Assembly (NCBI GenBank): GCA_963824985.1
Contig: CAWGRQ010000030.1
Span: forward strand, 62,001 to 126,000
DNA length: 64,000 nt
Source: JAFNAG01 sp963824985
Lineage (GTDB): Bacteria; Acidobacteriota; UBA6911
Direction: 5' to 3'
Part shown: in pieces, positions 19,741 through 28,959 of the stretch
Layout: each line of letters begins with the position of its first letter
How positions within the stretch are numbered: the stretch's first letter is position 1
Program-made: the position numbers and the translations under genes
The notes under the pieces: model-generated
Told to the model about the DNA's origin: nothing
Database searches by the model: none
What the model saw: the letters and a program-made list of their open reading frames with translations, nothing else

Positions 19741-20074
19741 TAGTGAACAGCGTTGCGTTCAATTTTGAACAGTTTCTATTCTGGAAATCGACCAGGGCCA
19801 TCAATCGGAGTCCATCGATTCCGGGCAGGATGCAATTGCGGCGGGGCGGGAGCAAGGGATGGAATCGGCGCTCGAAGGCACCATCCAGGAAGAGATCGAG
19901 CGCGTGAGAATCACCGCGCATCTGTTCCGGTTCGTATACGGCAAGCCGCTCTGGGCCTGCAAGTTTGACGAAAAAGCCACCGACCTATTCGACTTCCAGA
20001 ACTCGATCGCGGTCCGCCTGGGGGCCGCCTTCGCCCCACGGCTGCACGGGAAGCATCAAGCAAATCTTGCGGCG
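19741..20074 (+). other. Gene-poor stretch with an unassigned open frame
   Basis: Between mgtA and the small membrane protein, a plus-strand frame (from about 19859) reads IERVRITAHLFRFVYGKPLW and then DFQNSIAVRLG, which looks protein-like, but it overlaps the minus-strand membrane gene and has no recognised homology. It may be a relic. No confident gene, RNA or regulator is seen here. Confidence 0.3.
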
Positions 20075-20266
20075 CTATCGCCCCACACGGAGACCCGAGA
20101 TAGAGCTAAAAAGCCCAAAGACGTTCAGGAGCCACAGAACCACGGCGATAACCACTACCGCATTCAGGATCCCTTTGATGGAACGCTGCATGGGTATGTA
20201 GTTGTTAACCAGCCAAAGAAGAACTCCAATCACGATCAGGATCACCACGAGTTGAATCAAGGGCAT
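20075..20266 (-). CDS. Small two-helix membrane protein (Thivi_2564-like)
   Basis: The true start is ATG 20266, preceded by GAGAGGTG; the longer open frame upstream has no ribosome site. The 63-residue product is MPLIQLVVILIVIGVLLWLV, a polar turn NNYIPMQRSIKGI, then a second helix LNAVVVIAVVLWLLNVFGLF and a short basic tail. This arrangement, including the YIPM turn, matches a widespread family of tiny inner-membrane proteins (Thivi_2564 type) of unknown function. It precedes mgtA on the same strand, with a 397-base gap. Confidence 0.75.
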   Translation of the reverse strand: MPLIQLVVILIVIGVLLWLVNNYIPMQRSIKGILNAVVVIAVVLWLLNVFGLFSSISGLRVGR

Positions 20267-20445
20267 GACGCACCTCTCTGAATACTGTGTTCTCGGAGCA
20301 GGCCTGGGTGGCCGCCCCTTCTGACATCCGCCTCTCACCAGGTTGCGATTGAGAACCAGCGGCACATTTCTTATACCTTGGAGGTGATGCGCGTGTCAGG
20401 TCAGTATGGCTCACACGTGTGATCAAAATTGCTCACCCCATGAAT

Positions 20446-20610
20446 GGTAATTGTTTAGCCAAATCAAATGGATGAAGAAGCAAAACGCAAAGACGCAAAG
20501 GCGCAGGGGCGCAAAGATCGACACTGAGCAACAGGCGTGGGCGCAGCGCTTCGCGCTGGCGCATCCTTGCGTCTTTGCGTTCTGCTGTTCAGCATCGGCT
20601 AAACAGATGC
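20446..20610 (-). mobile_element. MITE family 1, copy B (internally deleted)
   Basis: A 165-bp derivative in inverse orientation, flanked by 7-bp duplications CATGAAT (20439-20445 and 20611-20617). It has both characteristic ends (GGTAATTGTTTAGCC and GGCTAAACAGATGC) and the CGCAAAG units but lacks the central hairpin. It sits 91 bases upstream of the reverse transcriptase start and could affect its transcription. Confidence 0.88.
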
Positions 20611-20701
20611 CATGAATGAAGCAGGCTCGGCAATCTGCTATCGCCGGCGGTCCTTCTCGCGTTACAATGCGTAGATCTCCTCTTCCCCGACGGAGGCCGC
20701 C

Positions 20702-22372
20702 ATGAAGACAACGCTGAAGGGACATTCCCTCGATTGGGCGCTCATCCACATTTGCCGATACTGCGATAGCGACCTGTTTCCGCGCATGTTTGAATTCAAC
20801 GTCATCCGCTGGAACTGGAGCGAGGTCAAGGAACGGATGCTCGCGGTCAACATGGAAACATACGAGCCGCGGCCGCCTCAGATCCGCTTTGCCCCCAAAC
20901 TCACCGGCGCCCAGCGGATCGTACACCGGCTCGATCCGATCGATTCATTGATATACACGGCCATGGTGTATGAAATCCATGAAGCCATGGAGAAGACCCG
21001 CAAACCCGAATCGCCGGTCCCCGCCACGCTCCTGATCCACACCGATTCCGACGGCTCCTTTTTCCAAACGGCTCGAGATGCTTGGCAGCAGCACACCGCG
21101 CGAATCGAAAGGCTCGCCCGATCCTATCCGGACGGCCATGTTCTGATGGCGGATATCTTCGATTTTTTCGGGCAGATCCAGCCGCGGCGGCTGGCAGGGG
21201 TCCTTGCGGAAGTACCCGGGTGTAACGCAAAACTCGCCCGGAACCTCATACATTTCCTTTACGCATTGTGCCCGGCGTCAGGCCGCGGCATCCCGATCGG
21301 TCCCGCCGCAAGCACCGTCCTCTCCGAGGTCATCATGGAATCCATCGAACGCAGGATCGTGGCTTCCACGAGTGACTTCGCCCGCTGGGGAGATGATCTG
21401 CGCGTTTTCTTTTCCACACGCGAGGAGGCGCAAAAGGCGCTGGGTGAATGGAGTTCCTACCTGCACACGACCTATGAGATGATTTTCGCCCTCGATAAGA
21501 CGCGGGTGATCCCGGTGCCGGAGTTTATGGGGCGTCATTTCAGGGGGCTCCCGGAAGAGACTGTCGCGGCGGGTCCTGCAGAGGCTCGCTTGAGCCGGGC
21601 AGTCGGGGACGGCAGCGGCATAATTCCTCATCACTATGCGTGGGGGACCTCAGCGGTCCCGGAAACACGGCCGGCGAGCGTCTACCGGCTGTTGCAGTCG
21701 CTGCCTGAATTTGAAACGACCGCAGCGGTGTACCTGCATCACTTCCACAAGGCGCTGGCGGGAAGACCGCCCGATATGCTGACCGTGAAGCGCATCATGC
21801 GCAAGGCCGCCGCCTACCGGATTCGTTCGATTCTTCCCGGGGTTCTCGAGCATTTCGACCGTCTGATGCCGGTGATTCGCGAAGCCGGGACCTACTTGAG
21901 AGCGGTACTGGATGATGAGGAAGTGAGCTCGCACGCGGTGCCCCTGCGCCGGATCTGGGAGAGCAGCCTGCAGGGCAGTTCCTACTTTCACGACTGGATG
22001 TGCCATGTAATGACCCATCCCGGCTTCAATCAAATCCGACTCCCGGAGGATTACAGTTCGGTGGTCGGGATCAGGAATCAGGCCTTAATCGCCCTGCGGC
22101 GGCACGATATCGATTGGGTGCATCGCCATGTTGCCCACATGGAAACCATGGATCCATGGGATCGGCATGCGGTTCTCCATTCATGCGCCATGTTGCCCGA
22201 GGGGGAACGGGAGCGTGTGGCCGGAGCGGCGCTGGCTGCCGGGGACCTCGTGGAACTATCTCTCGCCCGGCATCTCCAATCGCTTTCGAGTCGAAAAACC
22301 AGTCCCGGCGGCGGCCGCTCCGACATCAAGGGTCCCGACAATTATCCCTCGTACGGCGACAAACCGGCCTAG
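20702..22372 (+). CDS. Stand-alone reverse transcriptase, uncharacterised group
   Basis: A 556-residue protein with the ordered motifs of a reverse transcriptase. The fingers motif is near residues 72-81 (RIVHRLDPIDSLIYTAMVYEI overlaps it). Motif A is MADIFDFFGQI with Asp151. Motif B is GIPIGPAASTVLSE (196-209). Motif C is RWGDDLRVFF with Asp231 and Asp232, and a motif D-like LDKTRVIP follows. The usual YxDD is WGDD. The last 250 residues are mainly helical with no maturase zinc-finger or endonuclease motif recognised. Its context (no retron or CRISPR partner found, no intron termini looked for in detail) resembles the UG/Abi-like RTs tied to phage defence, but the group is undetermined. GGAGG precedes ATG 20702. 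Confidence 0.82.
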   Translation: MKTTLKGHSLDWALIHICRYCDSDLFPRMFEFNVIRWNWSEVKERMLAVNMETYEPRPPQIRFAPKLTGAQRIVHRLDPIDSLIYTAMVYEIHEAMEKTRKPESPVPATLLIHTDSDGSFFQTARDAWQQHTARIERLARSYPDGHVLMADIFDFFGQIQPRRLAGVLAEVPGCNAKLARNLIHFLYALCPASGRGIPIGPAASTVLSEVIMESIERRIVASTSDFARWGDDLRVFFSTREEAQKALGEWSSYLHTTYEMIFALDKTRVIPVPEFMGRHFRGLPEETVAAGPAEARLSRAVGDGSGIIPHHYAWGTSAVPETRPASVYRLLQSLPEFETTAAVYLHHFHKALAGRPPDMLTVKRIMRKAAAYRIRSILPGVLEHFDRLMPVIREAGTYLRAVLDDEEVSSHAVPLRRIWESSLQGSSYFHDWMCHVMTHPGFNQIRLPEDYSSVVGIRNQALIALRRHDIDWVHRHVAHMETMDPWDRHAVLHSCAMLPEGERERVAGAALAAGDLVELSLARHLQSLSSRKTSPGGGRSDIKGPDNYPSYGDKPA

Positions 22373-22380
22373 CCGGTTTT
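22361..22380 (+). terminator. Intrinsic terminator overlapping the RT stop codon
   Basis: AAACCGGC / GCCGGTTT with a CTA loop is followed by TTTATTC. The stem includes the TAG stop of the reverse transcriptase (22370-22372), so the gene and its terminator end together. This supports the RT being a single-gene unit. Confidence 0.8.
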
Positions 22381-22547
22381 ATTCATGAGTCGAGAATCGC
22401 AACACACCCCGGGACACGGAACGGCACAGTCGAACACGGACTGCCTCCGTGCGCAGGGATTCTGTCCGGCTGGTATCGGCGACGGCTGAGTAGTAATATT
22501 CGCTTTTTGCCGCTCTGTCACCTGATTTCCGATTGCGGAGGCGATTC

Positions 22548-25376
22548 ATGAAGCACTCAACACTTCTCATCAAGATCCAAATCGTTCTGATGCTGGCGCT
22601 CGCTCTTTCGATTACGGCATGCGGGCAAGGTGAACCTGTCGCATCGAAATTCCCCACGCTCAAATTCGAAACCTTCAAACTGGCAAACGGGCTCCAGGTG
22701 ATTCTCAGCGCGGATCACCGACTGCCTCTGGTTGCGGTGGACCTGTGGTATCACGTGGGGCCGGCCAACGAGCGGCCGGGGCGCACCGGGTTTGCGCACC
22801 TCTTTGAACACATGATGTTCCAGGGTTCGAAGCATGCGGGAGATAAGCCGTTCCAGGTCCTGGAGACCGCGGGGGCCACGGAAATCAACGGCACGACCGA
22901 TTTCGACCGTACCAATTATTTCGAGACCATGCCCGCCGGCCAACTGGAACTGGCGCTCTGGCTTGAGAGCGACCGCATGGGCTGGCTCCTGGACAAGCTG
23001 GATCAGGGCAAGCTTGCCAATCAGATCGATGTCGTGCGCAATGAACGGCGCCAGGGCGAGAACTCCCCATATTCGCTGGTCGAGGAAGAACTGTTCCATC
23101 AGCTTTTCCCGAAAACGCATCCCTATTACGCCAGCGTGATCGGGTCGCACGCGGACATAGAATCGGCGGAACTGAACGATGTGCGCGACTTTTTCACACA
23201 ATATTACACTCCCAACAACGCCAGCCTGGCGATCGTCGGTGATTACGACCCCGGCACGATCAGGGGCCTGGTTGAAAAATACTTCGGCCCCATTCCCGCC
23301 GGGCCGACAGTGCCCAGGATCGACGCCGTGACACCGCCGATTACCCAGGAGCGGCGCGTCACGGTAACCGACAAGGTACAATTACCGCGCGTATACATGG
23401 CCTGGATCACCGCGCCCATTTACAAGCCGGGGGACGCGGAAGCCGATCTTTTGGCGCGCATTCTGGGCGGTGGAAAATCGAGTCGCCTTTATAAAAGGCT
23501 GGTATACGAAAAACAGATTGCCCAGGATGTGAGCGCTTCCCAATACTCGCTCATTCTTGGTTCGGTATTTCAGATCACGGCAACCGCGCGGCCGGGGGTC
23601 AAGCCGGAAGATCTGGAGAAGGCGGTCGCAGAGGAATTGAGCGCTATCCAGAAGGACGGTCCCGGCGCGGCGGAAATGGAACGCGCGCGCAACACCATCC
23701 AGACCGGCATCATCCGTGGCCTGCAGACGCTTGGCGGATTCGGGGGCGTGGCTGATGTGCTCAATCAGTACAACCACTACCTCGGCGAGCCAGGCTATCT
23801 GTCGAAGGACCTGGAACGGTACGAAAAAGCGACTCCGGCGGCGGTGCAGAAGGTGGCCATGACACTGACGCGCGATTCGCGAGTCGTGGTGTATGGAGTC
23901 CCCGGGGAAAAGGTGATCCAGGACGTGCCGAAGAAGCCCGAGCCCAAGATTACGGCGCAGAATCTCCCGGGAGGTCCCACCGGCGATGAATGGCGCAATA
24001 CTCCCCCGGCACCGGGCAAGACCGGCACGATAAGCCTGCCGGTGCCCGTAGAGTTCACACTCCCCAACGGCCTGACCGTCCTTCTGATGGAACAGCACAA
24101 CCTGCCCGTCTTCACCGCCGAACTGGCGGTGCTGCGCGGCAGCGACACCAATCCGATCTCCCGGCCGGGCCTGGCTTCGTTTACCGCTGCCATGCTGACC
24201 GAGGGAACCCATAAGCGATCGTCCCCGCAACTGGCGGAAGAAATCGCGCAGATCGGCGCCTCCCTGACTACCAATTCCACTATGGACGCCAGCTTCATTG
24301 TCGGTGGCGCTCTGACCGGCAATGCCGACCGGTTGTTCGAGTTGCTTTCCGACGTCGCCTTGAATCCAGCCTTTCCTGAGGAGGAGATCGCCCGGGTTCG
24401 CCAGCGCCGGCTCACTGCGCTCGTGCAGCAGGCCGACAATCCCAGCAGCCTGGCCAGCAGGATCGCATATCGGGAGGTCTACGGGGAAAAGAGCCCGTAT
24501 GGTTACCTGGAAAGCGGCACCAGGGAGTCCACCGAGGCCACCACCCGTGACGACATGACGCGGTTCTATCAGGATGGCTTTGGGCCGAAAAACTCCGCGC
24601 TGGTGGTCGCCGGCGACATTACCCAGGAGCAGCTGAAAACGCTGGCCGGGAAATACTTCGGCGCATGGGCGGTGGGAGCGCTCACCTCGCAGGCGCCTGA
24701 CGTCGCCGCCGCCCAAACACGCCGGATCGTGATCGCCGACAAGCCGCGCGCGCCGCAGAGCGTGCTCATCATCGGCCAGGTGGGTCTGGCGCGCAGCCAT
24801 CCGGATTACGTCCCGGTCAGCATCATGAACGATATCCTTGGCGGACTGTTCTCCAGCCGCATCAATCTCAACCTGCGCGAGGCCCACGGTTATACCTATG
24901 GAGCCTCCTCCATGTTCCTGTTCCGCCGCGGACCCGGACCATTCCTGGTTTTTACCATGGTCCGCACGGATGTCACCGCTGCATCCGTCAAGGAGATCTT
25001 TTCCGAACTGGAGAAAATCCGCAATTCCCAGGTCGAGCCTAAAGAGCTGGCCATGGCCAAGGAAAGCAGGGTCCGCGGCCTTACCGGCATCTTCGAGACC
25101 ATGGAGCAGACCGCCGGCACCCTGGCGAATCTTTTCATTTACAACCTGCCGCTCGACTATTACCGGCAGCTGCCGCAGAAGATCGAGGGGACCGAGGCCG
25201 CCGCCGTGCAGCGGGTGGCACGGGAGAACCTGGCGCCGGAGAGAATGGTCATTGTAGCCGTCGGCGATCGCGCGCGGATCGAGCCGGAGTTGAAGAAGCT
25301 CGGCTTGGGTCCGATTATTGCCCTGGATGCCGAGGGGAAGCCGCTGGCCCAACCCCGAACGTCGCCGGGGAAATAA
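22548..25376 (+). CDS. M16 family zinc peptidase, two-module lipoprotein
   Basis: From ATG 22548 (GCGGAGG upstream) the 942-residue protein starts with a lipoprotein signal whose lipobox is SITAC. The N-terminal module holds the inverted zinc motif HLFEH in GFAHLFEHMMFQGSKHAG, with ligand and helper residues downstream. A second M16-like module, from about residue 500, carries no HxxEH and is probably the inactive partner half, as in pitrilysin and insulysin-type peptidases. Such exported zinc peptidases degrade short peptides in the periplasm. It is followed after 91 bases by an unknown secreted protein on the same strand. Confidence 0.92.
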   Translation: MKHSTLLIKIQIVLMLALALSITACGQGEPVASKFPTLKFETFKLANGLQVILSADHRLPLVAVDLWYHVGPANERPGRTGFAHLFEHMMFQGSKHAGDKPFQVLETAGATEINGTTDFDRTNYFETMPAGQLELALWLESDRMGWLLDKLDQGKLANQIDVVRNERRQGENSPYSLVEEELFHQLFPKTHPYYASVIGSHADIESAELNDVRDFFTQYYTPNNASLAIVGDYDPGTIRGLVEKYFGPIPAGPTVPRIDAVTPPITQERRVTVTDKVQLPRVYMAWITAPIYKPGDAEADLLARILGGGKSSRLYKRLVYEKQIAQDVSASQYSLILGSVFQITATARPGVKPEDLEKAVAEELSAIQKDGPGAAEMERARNTIQTGIIRGLQTLGGFGGVADVLNQYNHYLGEPGYLSKDLERYEKATPAAVQKVAMTLTRDSRVVVYGVPGEKVIQDVPKKPEPKITAQNLPGGPTGDEWRNTPPAPGKTGTISLPVPVEFTLPNGLTVLLMEQHNLPVFTAELAVLRGSDTNPISRPGLASFTAAMLTEGTHKRSSPQLAEEIAQIGASLTTNSTMDASFIVGGALTGNADRLFELLSDVALNPAFPEEEIARVRQRRLTALVQQADNPSSLASRIAYREVYGEKSPYGYLESGTRESTEATTRDDMTRFYQDGFGPKNSALVVAGDITQEQLKTLAGKYFGAWAVGALTSQAPDVAAAQTRRIVIADKPRAPQSVLIIGQVGLARSHPDYVPVSIMNDILGGLFSSRINLNLREAHGYTYGASSMFLFRRGPGPFLVFTMVRTDVTAASVKEIFSELEKIRNSQVEPKELAMAKESRVRGLTGIFETMEQTAGTLANLFIYNLPLDYYRQLPQKIEGTEAAAVQRVARENLAPERMVIVAVGDRARIEPELKKLGLGPIIALDAEGKPLAQPRTSPGK

Positions 25377-25467
25377 TGGCGGGTGGCGTTTCCGGTGCGC
25401 GTCCGATCCGGGCTACGGCAGGAACAATCAAGTATATGCGGCGCTTCCATGGGCCGATAGGATGGGA

Positions 25468-26490
25468 ATGAAATCCCTCAGATTTTGTATATTCGCGCTT
25501 CTGGTGTTCTACGGGTCCGGGAGTTCCAGCCTGAGCCGGCAGCAGCCGGCTCAGCCCTTGCATGCCGACCTCGAGGAGGCGGCGCGCCTGGTCAGCCTCA
25601 CTCCTAAGTCCGGCCGGCAATACAATTATATCGTGACCGCTGGAATTCGCTTCCTTCTGTTCTGGGTGTCCCGGGATGATGTGGGTCACGGGTATATCCG
25701 GATGGGAACGCTTCCCGAGGATCCGGAGACGGAAATGGTCGAGCTGTTGATGGGATCCGATCCGGCAAAGGCGCCGCTCGGAGTCAATCGCTGGGGAGCG
25801 GCTGCCGAAGTCTGGCGCCGCAAGGACCATTCCGGCGCGTTTTTCGGCTTCATGAAATCCTCGAAAGGCGATTCCGTATCGGCCGCTCGGGACGAACTGT
25901 CGCGCGAGCAGGAGGTCCAGAAGTACCCCTTTGAGGGCATCATCATCCGCACCCACGATGGCCGGGCGGTGTCAACCTCGGTGCCCATCAATGCGGCCAC
26001 CGATTTCACCCTCAATCAACTGCCGATGGCCAGGCAAATGGTCATCGAAAACCTCAAGGCTGCCGCACGAGCGCCGCGCGTCACGGATGGCCGGACGCTG
26101 GCAGACTGTGCAAACGGCATGGGCTTCCTCTTTACGCTGCGCGATTTGATCGATGCTCATCTGGCGGGACAGAAGGCGCCGATGACCCGGTGTTATGTGT
26201 ATGCCGCACGACGCTACACCATCTCCATCCGCAGTTCCGAGCCGGTAGTCGAGTTGAAGGTAGCCCTGAAGATGCGCGGCGCCACCCGGAAAGTGGAACG
26301 AACCTATCGCAGCCTGAGGCGGGCCGATTTCCGCGTGGTAAACACCGTGACCGGCCTGCCGACTGATTTCCAGGCGGTGTTCGGGGAGTCGGGGGAACTT
26401 CGCGGCATTCCGATTCAGTTCGAACACCAGCCGAATTGGTGGTTTCGGGTTACCATCAACCTTCATCCGGAGCTGCCGCTGAAAAAGTGA
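25468..26490 (+). CDS. Secreted protein of unknown function
   Basis: The best start is ATG 25468, with AGGA at 25459-25462; 25462 is an alternative. The 340-residue product has a signal peptide (FCIFALLVFYGSGSSSLS). The mature part begins DLEEAARLVSLTPKSG, followed by a helical region and beta segments such as KVALKMRGATRKVERTY and IPIQFEHQPNWWFRVTINL. I recognise no family or catalytic motif. The mixture of short strands and basic residues near the C-terminus might be a binding module. Stop TGA 26488-26490 is followed within 3 bases by a truncated MITE copy. Confidence 0.7.
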   Translation: MKSLRFCIFALLVFYGSGSSSLSRQQPAQPLHADLEEAARLVSLTPKSGRQYNYIVTAGIRFLLFWVSRDDVGHGYIRMGTLPEDPETEMVELLMGSDPAKAPLGVNRWGAAAEVWRRKDHSGAFFGFMKSSKGDSVSAARDELSREQEVQKYPFEGIIIRTHDGRAVSTSVPINAATDFTLNQLPMARQMVIENLKAAARAPRVTDGRTLADCANGMGFLFTLRDLIDAHLAGQKAPMTRCYVYAARRYTISIRSSEPVVELKVALKMRGATRKVERTYRSLRRADFRVVNTVTGLPTDFQAVFGESGELRGIPIQFEHQPNWWFRVTINLHPELPLKK

Positions 26491-26492
26491 CC

Positions 26493-26580
26493 GCATCTGT
26501 TTAGCCGATGCTAAACAGCAGAACGCAAAGACGCAAGGACGCAAAGAGATTCCTTTCGGTTCGCGGGCATGGGCGGCCTT
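26493..26580 (+). mobile_element. MITE family 1, copy C (truncated left end)
   Basis: The sequence begins with the same GCATCTGTTTAGCC end and CGCAAAGACGCAAGGACGC units and matches copy A for about 85 bases, then stops at GGGCGGCCTT, so the hairpin and right end are lost. No duplication can be scored. It lies between the unknown secreted protein and the S9 peptidase promoter. Confidence 0.75.
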
Positions 26581-26674
26581 GAGCCATTGTCCCGCTTGAT
26601 GTGGGACCCCGTTTTCGCCTACTATCGATGTTGCCCTTTCACTACGACAACATTTGAATTCAGGAGGCAACCTT

Positions 26675-28747
26675 ATGTTCAGGACCTTTGTCACGCGCAT
26701 CCTGGCAGTGGTGGCGGTATCGGCCGTCATGTTACCCGCGCAGACAGCGCGGCGCCCGCTTGGACTCGACGACATGCCCCGTCTGCGAGAAGTCCGGGAC
26801 CCGCAGTGCTCGCCCGATGGCAAGTGGGTGGCCTACGTCGTCTCCATGATTGACGCAAAGGAGGACAAGAGCAGCGCGCACATCTGGATGGTCGGCTACG
26901 ATGGCCAGGGGGAACGACAGATCACTTCCAGCCAGGACAGCGAGTCCTCGCCGCGCTGGAGCCCGGATGGGAAATACCTGTCATTCACTTCGTCCCGGCC
27001 GGGCAAGGCCAGCGGCAACCAGGTCTGGCTGATGGACCGAGGCGGCGGCGAGGCCTTCCAGCTCACCGAAACCAAAGGGCGCCTGCAGGGGTATGAATGG
27101 TCTCCGGATTCCAAACGGATTGCGCTGGTGGTCGGCGATCCCGATCCCGAAGCCGAATCGGCCGCGCCCGGCACCGCAGCCGGGACCGGGGGACGGGGCG
27201 GAACCCAGAGAGCTCCCAAACCGATCGTAATCGACCGCTACAAATATAAGCAGGATGGGCAGGGATACCTCCTGTCAGGTCGGCATTCCTATATATACCT
27301 GTTTGAGATCGCAACCAGGAAAACGGACCGGCTCACCGCCGGGACATGGGATGAATCGAGTCCATCGTGGTCACCTGACGGATCACGGATCGCCTTCATG
27401 AGCAATCATGCGGAAGATCCGGATCGCGATCCGGCCAGCCAGATTTTCGTGGCCGAATCCAAGCCCGGGTCTGCAATCAAGGAGGTGACTCCGCCGACCA
27501 GCCGTGCGTCACGCTCGCAACCGGCCTGGAGTCCCGACGGCAAGTGGATTACATACCTGGAAACGGACGAAAAGGCCTACAACGCTTACAGCATGACGCA
27601 TCTGGCAGTCGTCGCCGCCGATGGCAGCGCTGCCCCCACGAGAGTGAAGGCGGTGGAGGATCTCGACCGCGGCGTCTCGTCACCCGAATTCAGCCGCGAC
27701 GGTCGGTTCATTGCGTTTACCGTCACGGACGACCGATCGGTATATCCTGCGCGGGTCGGCACCGCCGGCGGCCCGGTCGAGCGCCTGATGAAACCGCCCG
27801 TGGTCCTTTCCAGCTGGGTCACCGAAGGGGGTTGCACCGCGGTAATCTCCGGCGGCGACACCAGGTACAATGAAGTGCACGCGCTGGAGGGAGGCTCCCT
27901 TCGCCAGATCACACATCAGAACGATGCGCTGTTTGCCGAGCTGCAGATTGCGCCCACGGAGGAAGTAAACTTCAAGAGCCCGGACGGAACCGAAGTGCAC
28001 GGGCTCCTGACCCGGCCGGTGAATTATGTGCCAGGCACAAAAGTCCCCCTGCTGCTGCGCATTCATGGTGGTCCCAACGGCCAGGATCAGCATTCGTTCA
28101 GCGTGGAACGCCAGTTTTTTGCGGCGCACGGCTATGCCGTGCTGGCGGTGAACTACCGCGGAAGTTCCGGCCGCGGAATGAAATACTCGCGTTCCATTTT
28201 TGCCGACTGGGGACATTTCGAAGTCGAAGACCTGAAGGCCGGGGTCGATTACGTCATCAAGATGGGTGTTGCCGATCCCGAAAAGTTGGGCGTGGGCGGC
28301 TGGAGCTACGGTGGAATTCTGACCGACTACATGGTTGCAAGCGACACCAGGTTCAAGGCGGCCACGAGCGGCGCCGGCACCGCATTTACCGTCGCCTTTT
28401 ACGGCACCGACCAGTACATCATCCAGTACGACTACGAAATCGGGCCGCCCTGGAATCCGAAATCGTGGGAGATCTACCAGAAGATTTCGTACCCGTTCCT
28501 GCATGCCGATCGAATCAAAACTCCGACCCTGTTTCTGGGCGGGGAGCGCGACTTCAATGTCCCGGTGCAGGGGGGTCAGCAGATGTACCAGGCGCTGCGC
28601 AGCCTCGGGATCGACACGCAGCTCATCATTTATCCGAACGAGAATCACGGCATCAGCCGGCCAAGCTACGTCCGGGACCGTTACGAGCGTTACCTGGCGT
28701 GGTACGACAAATACATAAAGGGGGTGTCCCCCGCCCCGGCAAAATAG
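26675..28747 (+). CDS. Secreted S9 prolyl oligopeptidase family peptidase
   Basis: The start ATG 26675 follows GGAGGCAACCTT; the in-frame TTG at 26654 is not supported. The 690-residue protein has a signal peptide (about 1-24). A PD40/WD40-like beta-propeller at about 35-440 includes GKWVAYVVSM, RWSPDGKYLSFTS and SWSPDGSRIAFMS. A C-terminal alpha/beta hydrolase domain has catalytic Ser544 in GGWSYGG, Asp626 in ERDFNVP and His658 in ENHGI. This is the S9C/dipeptidyl-peptidase-like arrangement; oligopeptides enter through the propeller. Preceded by the truncated MITE copy C. Confidence 0.94.
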   Translation: MFRTFVTRILAVVAVSAVMLPAQTARRPLGLDDMPRLREVRDPQCSPDGKWVAYVVSMIDAKEDKSSAHIWMVGYDGQGERQITSSQDSESSPRWSPDGKYLSFTSSRPGKASGNQVWLMDRGGGEAFQLTETKGRLQGYEWSPDSKRIALVVGDPDPEAESAAPGTAAGTGGRGGTQRAPKPIVIDRYKYKQDGQGYLLSGRHSYIYLFEIATRKTDRLTAGTWDESSPSWSPDGSRIAFMSNHAEDPDRDPASQIFVAESKPGSAIKEVTPPTSRASRSQPAWSPDGKWITYLETDEKAYNAYSMTHLAVVAADGSAAPTRVKAVEDLDRGVSSPEFSRDGRFIAFTVTDDRSVYPARVGTAGGPVERLMKPPVVLSSWVTEGGCTAVISGGDTRYNEVHALEGGSLRQITHQNDALFAELQIAPTEEVNFKSPDGTEVHGLLTRPVNYVPGTKVPLLLRIHGGPNGQDQHSFSVERQFFAAHGYAVLAVNYRGSSGRGMKYSRSIFADWGHFEVEDLKAGVDYVIKMGVADPEKLGVGGWSYGGILTDYMVASDTRFKAATSGAGTAFTVAFYGTDQYIIQYDYEIGPPWNPKSWEIYQKISYPFLHADRIKTPTLFLGGERDFNVPVQGGQQMYQALRSLGIDTQLIIYPNENHGISRPSYVRDRYERYLAWYDKYIKGVSPAPAK

Positions 28748-28808
28748 CCGGATCGCCGGTACCGGGGCGCATTGCGCGCGAATGAGCCTCCGCCGGGGGA
28801 AAAGTCCT

Positions 28809-28836
28809 TGCGATCCTGACGTTTGTTGCTATGATC
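28809..28836 (+). promoter_or_regulatory. Promoter of the aro operon
   Basis: TTGCGA (28809-28814) and TATGAT (28831-28836) are 16 bases apart, a good sigma-70 match. Transcription would start near 28843, about 16 bases before the leader peptide ATG and about 165 before aroF. Confidence 0.6.
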
Positions 28837-28858
28837 TCCGCAGAGGGAACGGAACAGA

Positions 28859-28915
28859 TGCGTCCATATTCGTATTGGCCTTATTACTGCAGCTCACACG
28901 ATGGTGGCCCCTGAG
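28859..28915 (+). CDS. Aromatic-rich leader peptide (attenuator)
   Basis: An 18-codon frame, MRPYSYWPYYCSSHDGGP, sits between the promoter and aroF. Four Tyr and one Trp fall within seven residues (YSYWPYY), the signature of a leader peptide that senses charged tyrosyl- and tryptophanyl-tRNA. It is followed by a perfect 10-bp hairpin (28960-28969 / 28977-28986). Translation of such a peptide controls whether downstream RNA forms the hairpin, and so whether aroF and tyrA are expressed. This is deduced from sequence order, not from a known example. Confidence 0.7.
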
Positions 28916-28959
28916 GGGTGTGCGTCCTTCCTTTCTTCGCGACATGACGGAAGCGAGAG

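Noticed and set aside
19677..19760. Mg2+ riboswitch upstream of mgtA
   Set aside because: Only a short leader is present and no M-box-like helices were recognised.
23382..25352. 656-codon frame opposite the M16 gene
   Set aside because: High GC makes long antisense frames; no motifs and no ribosome site.
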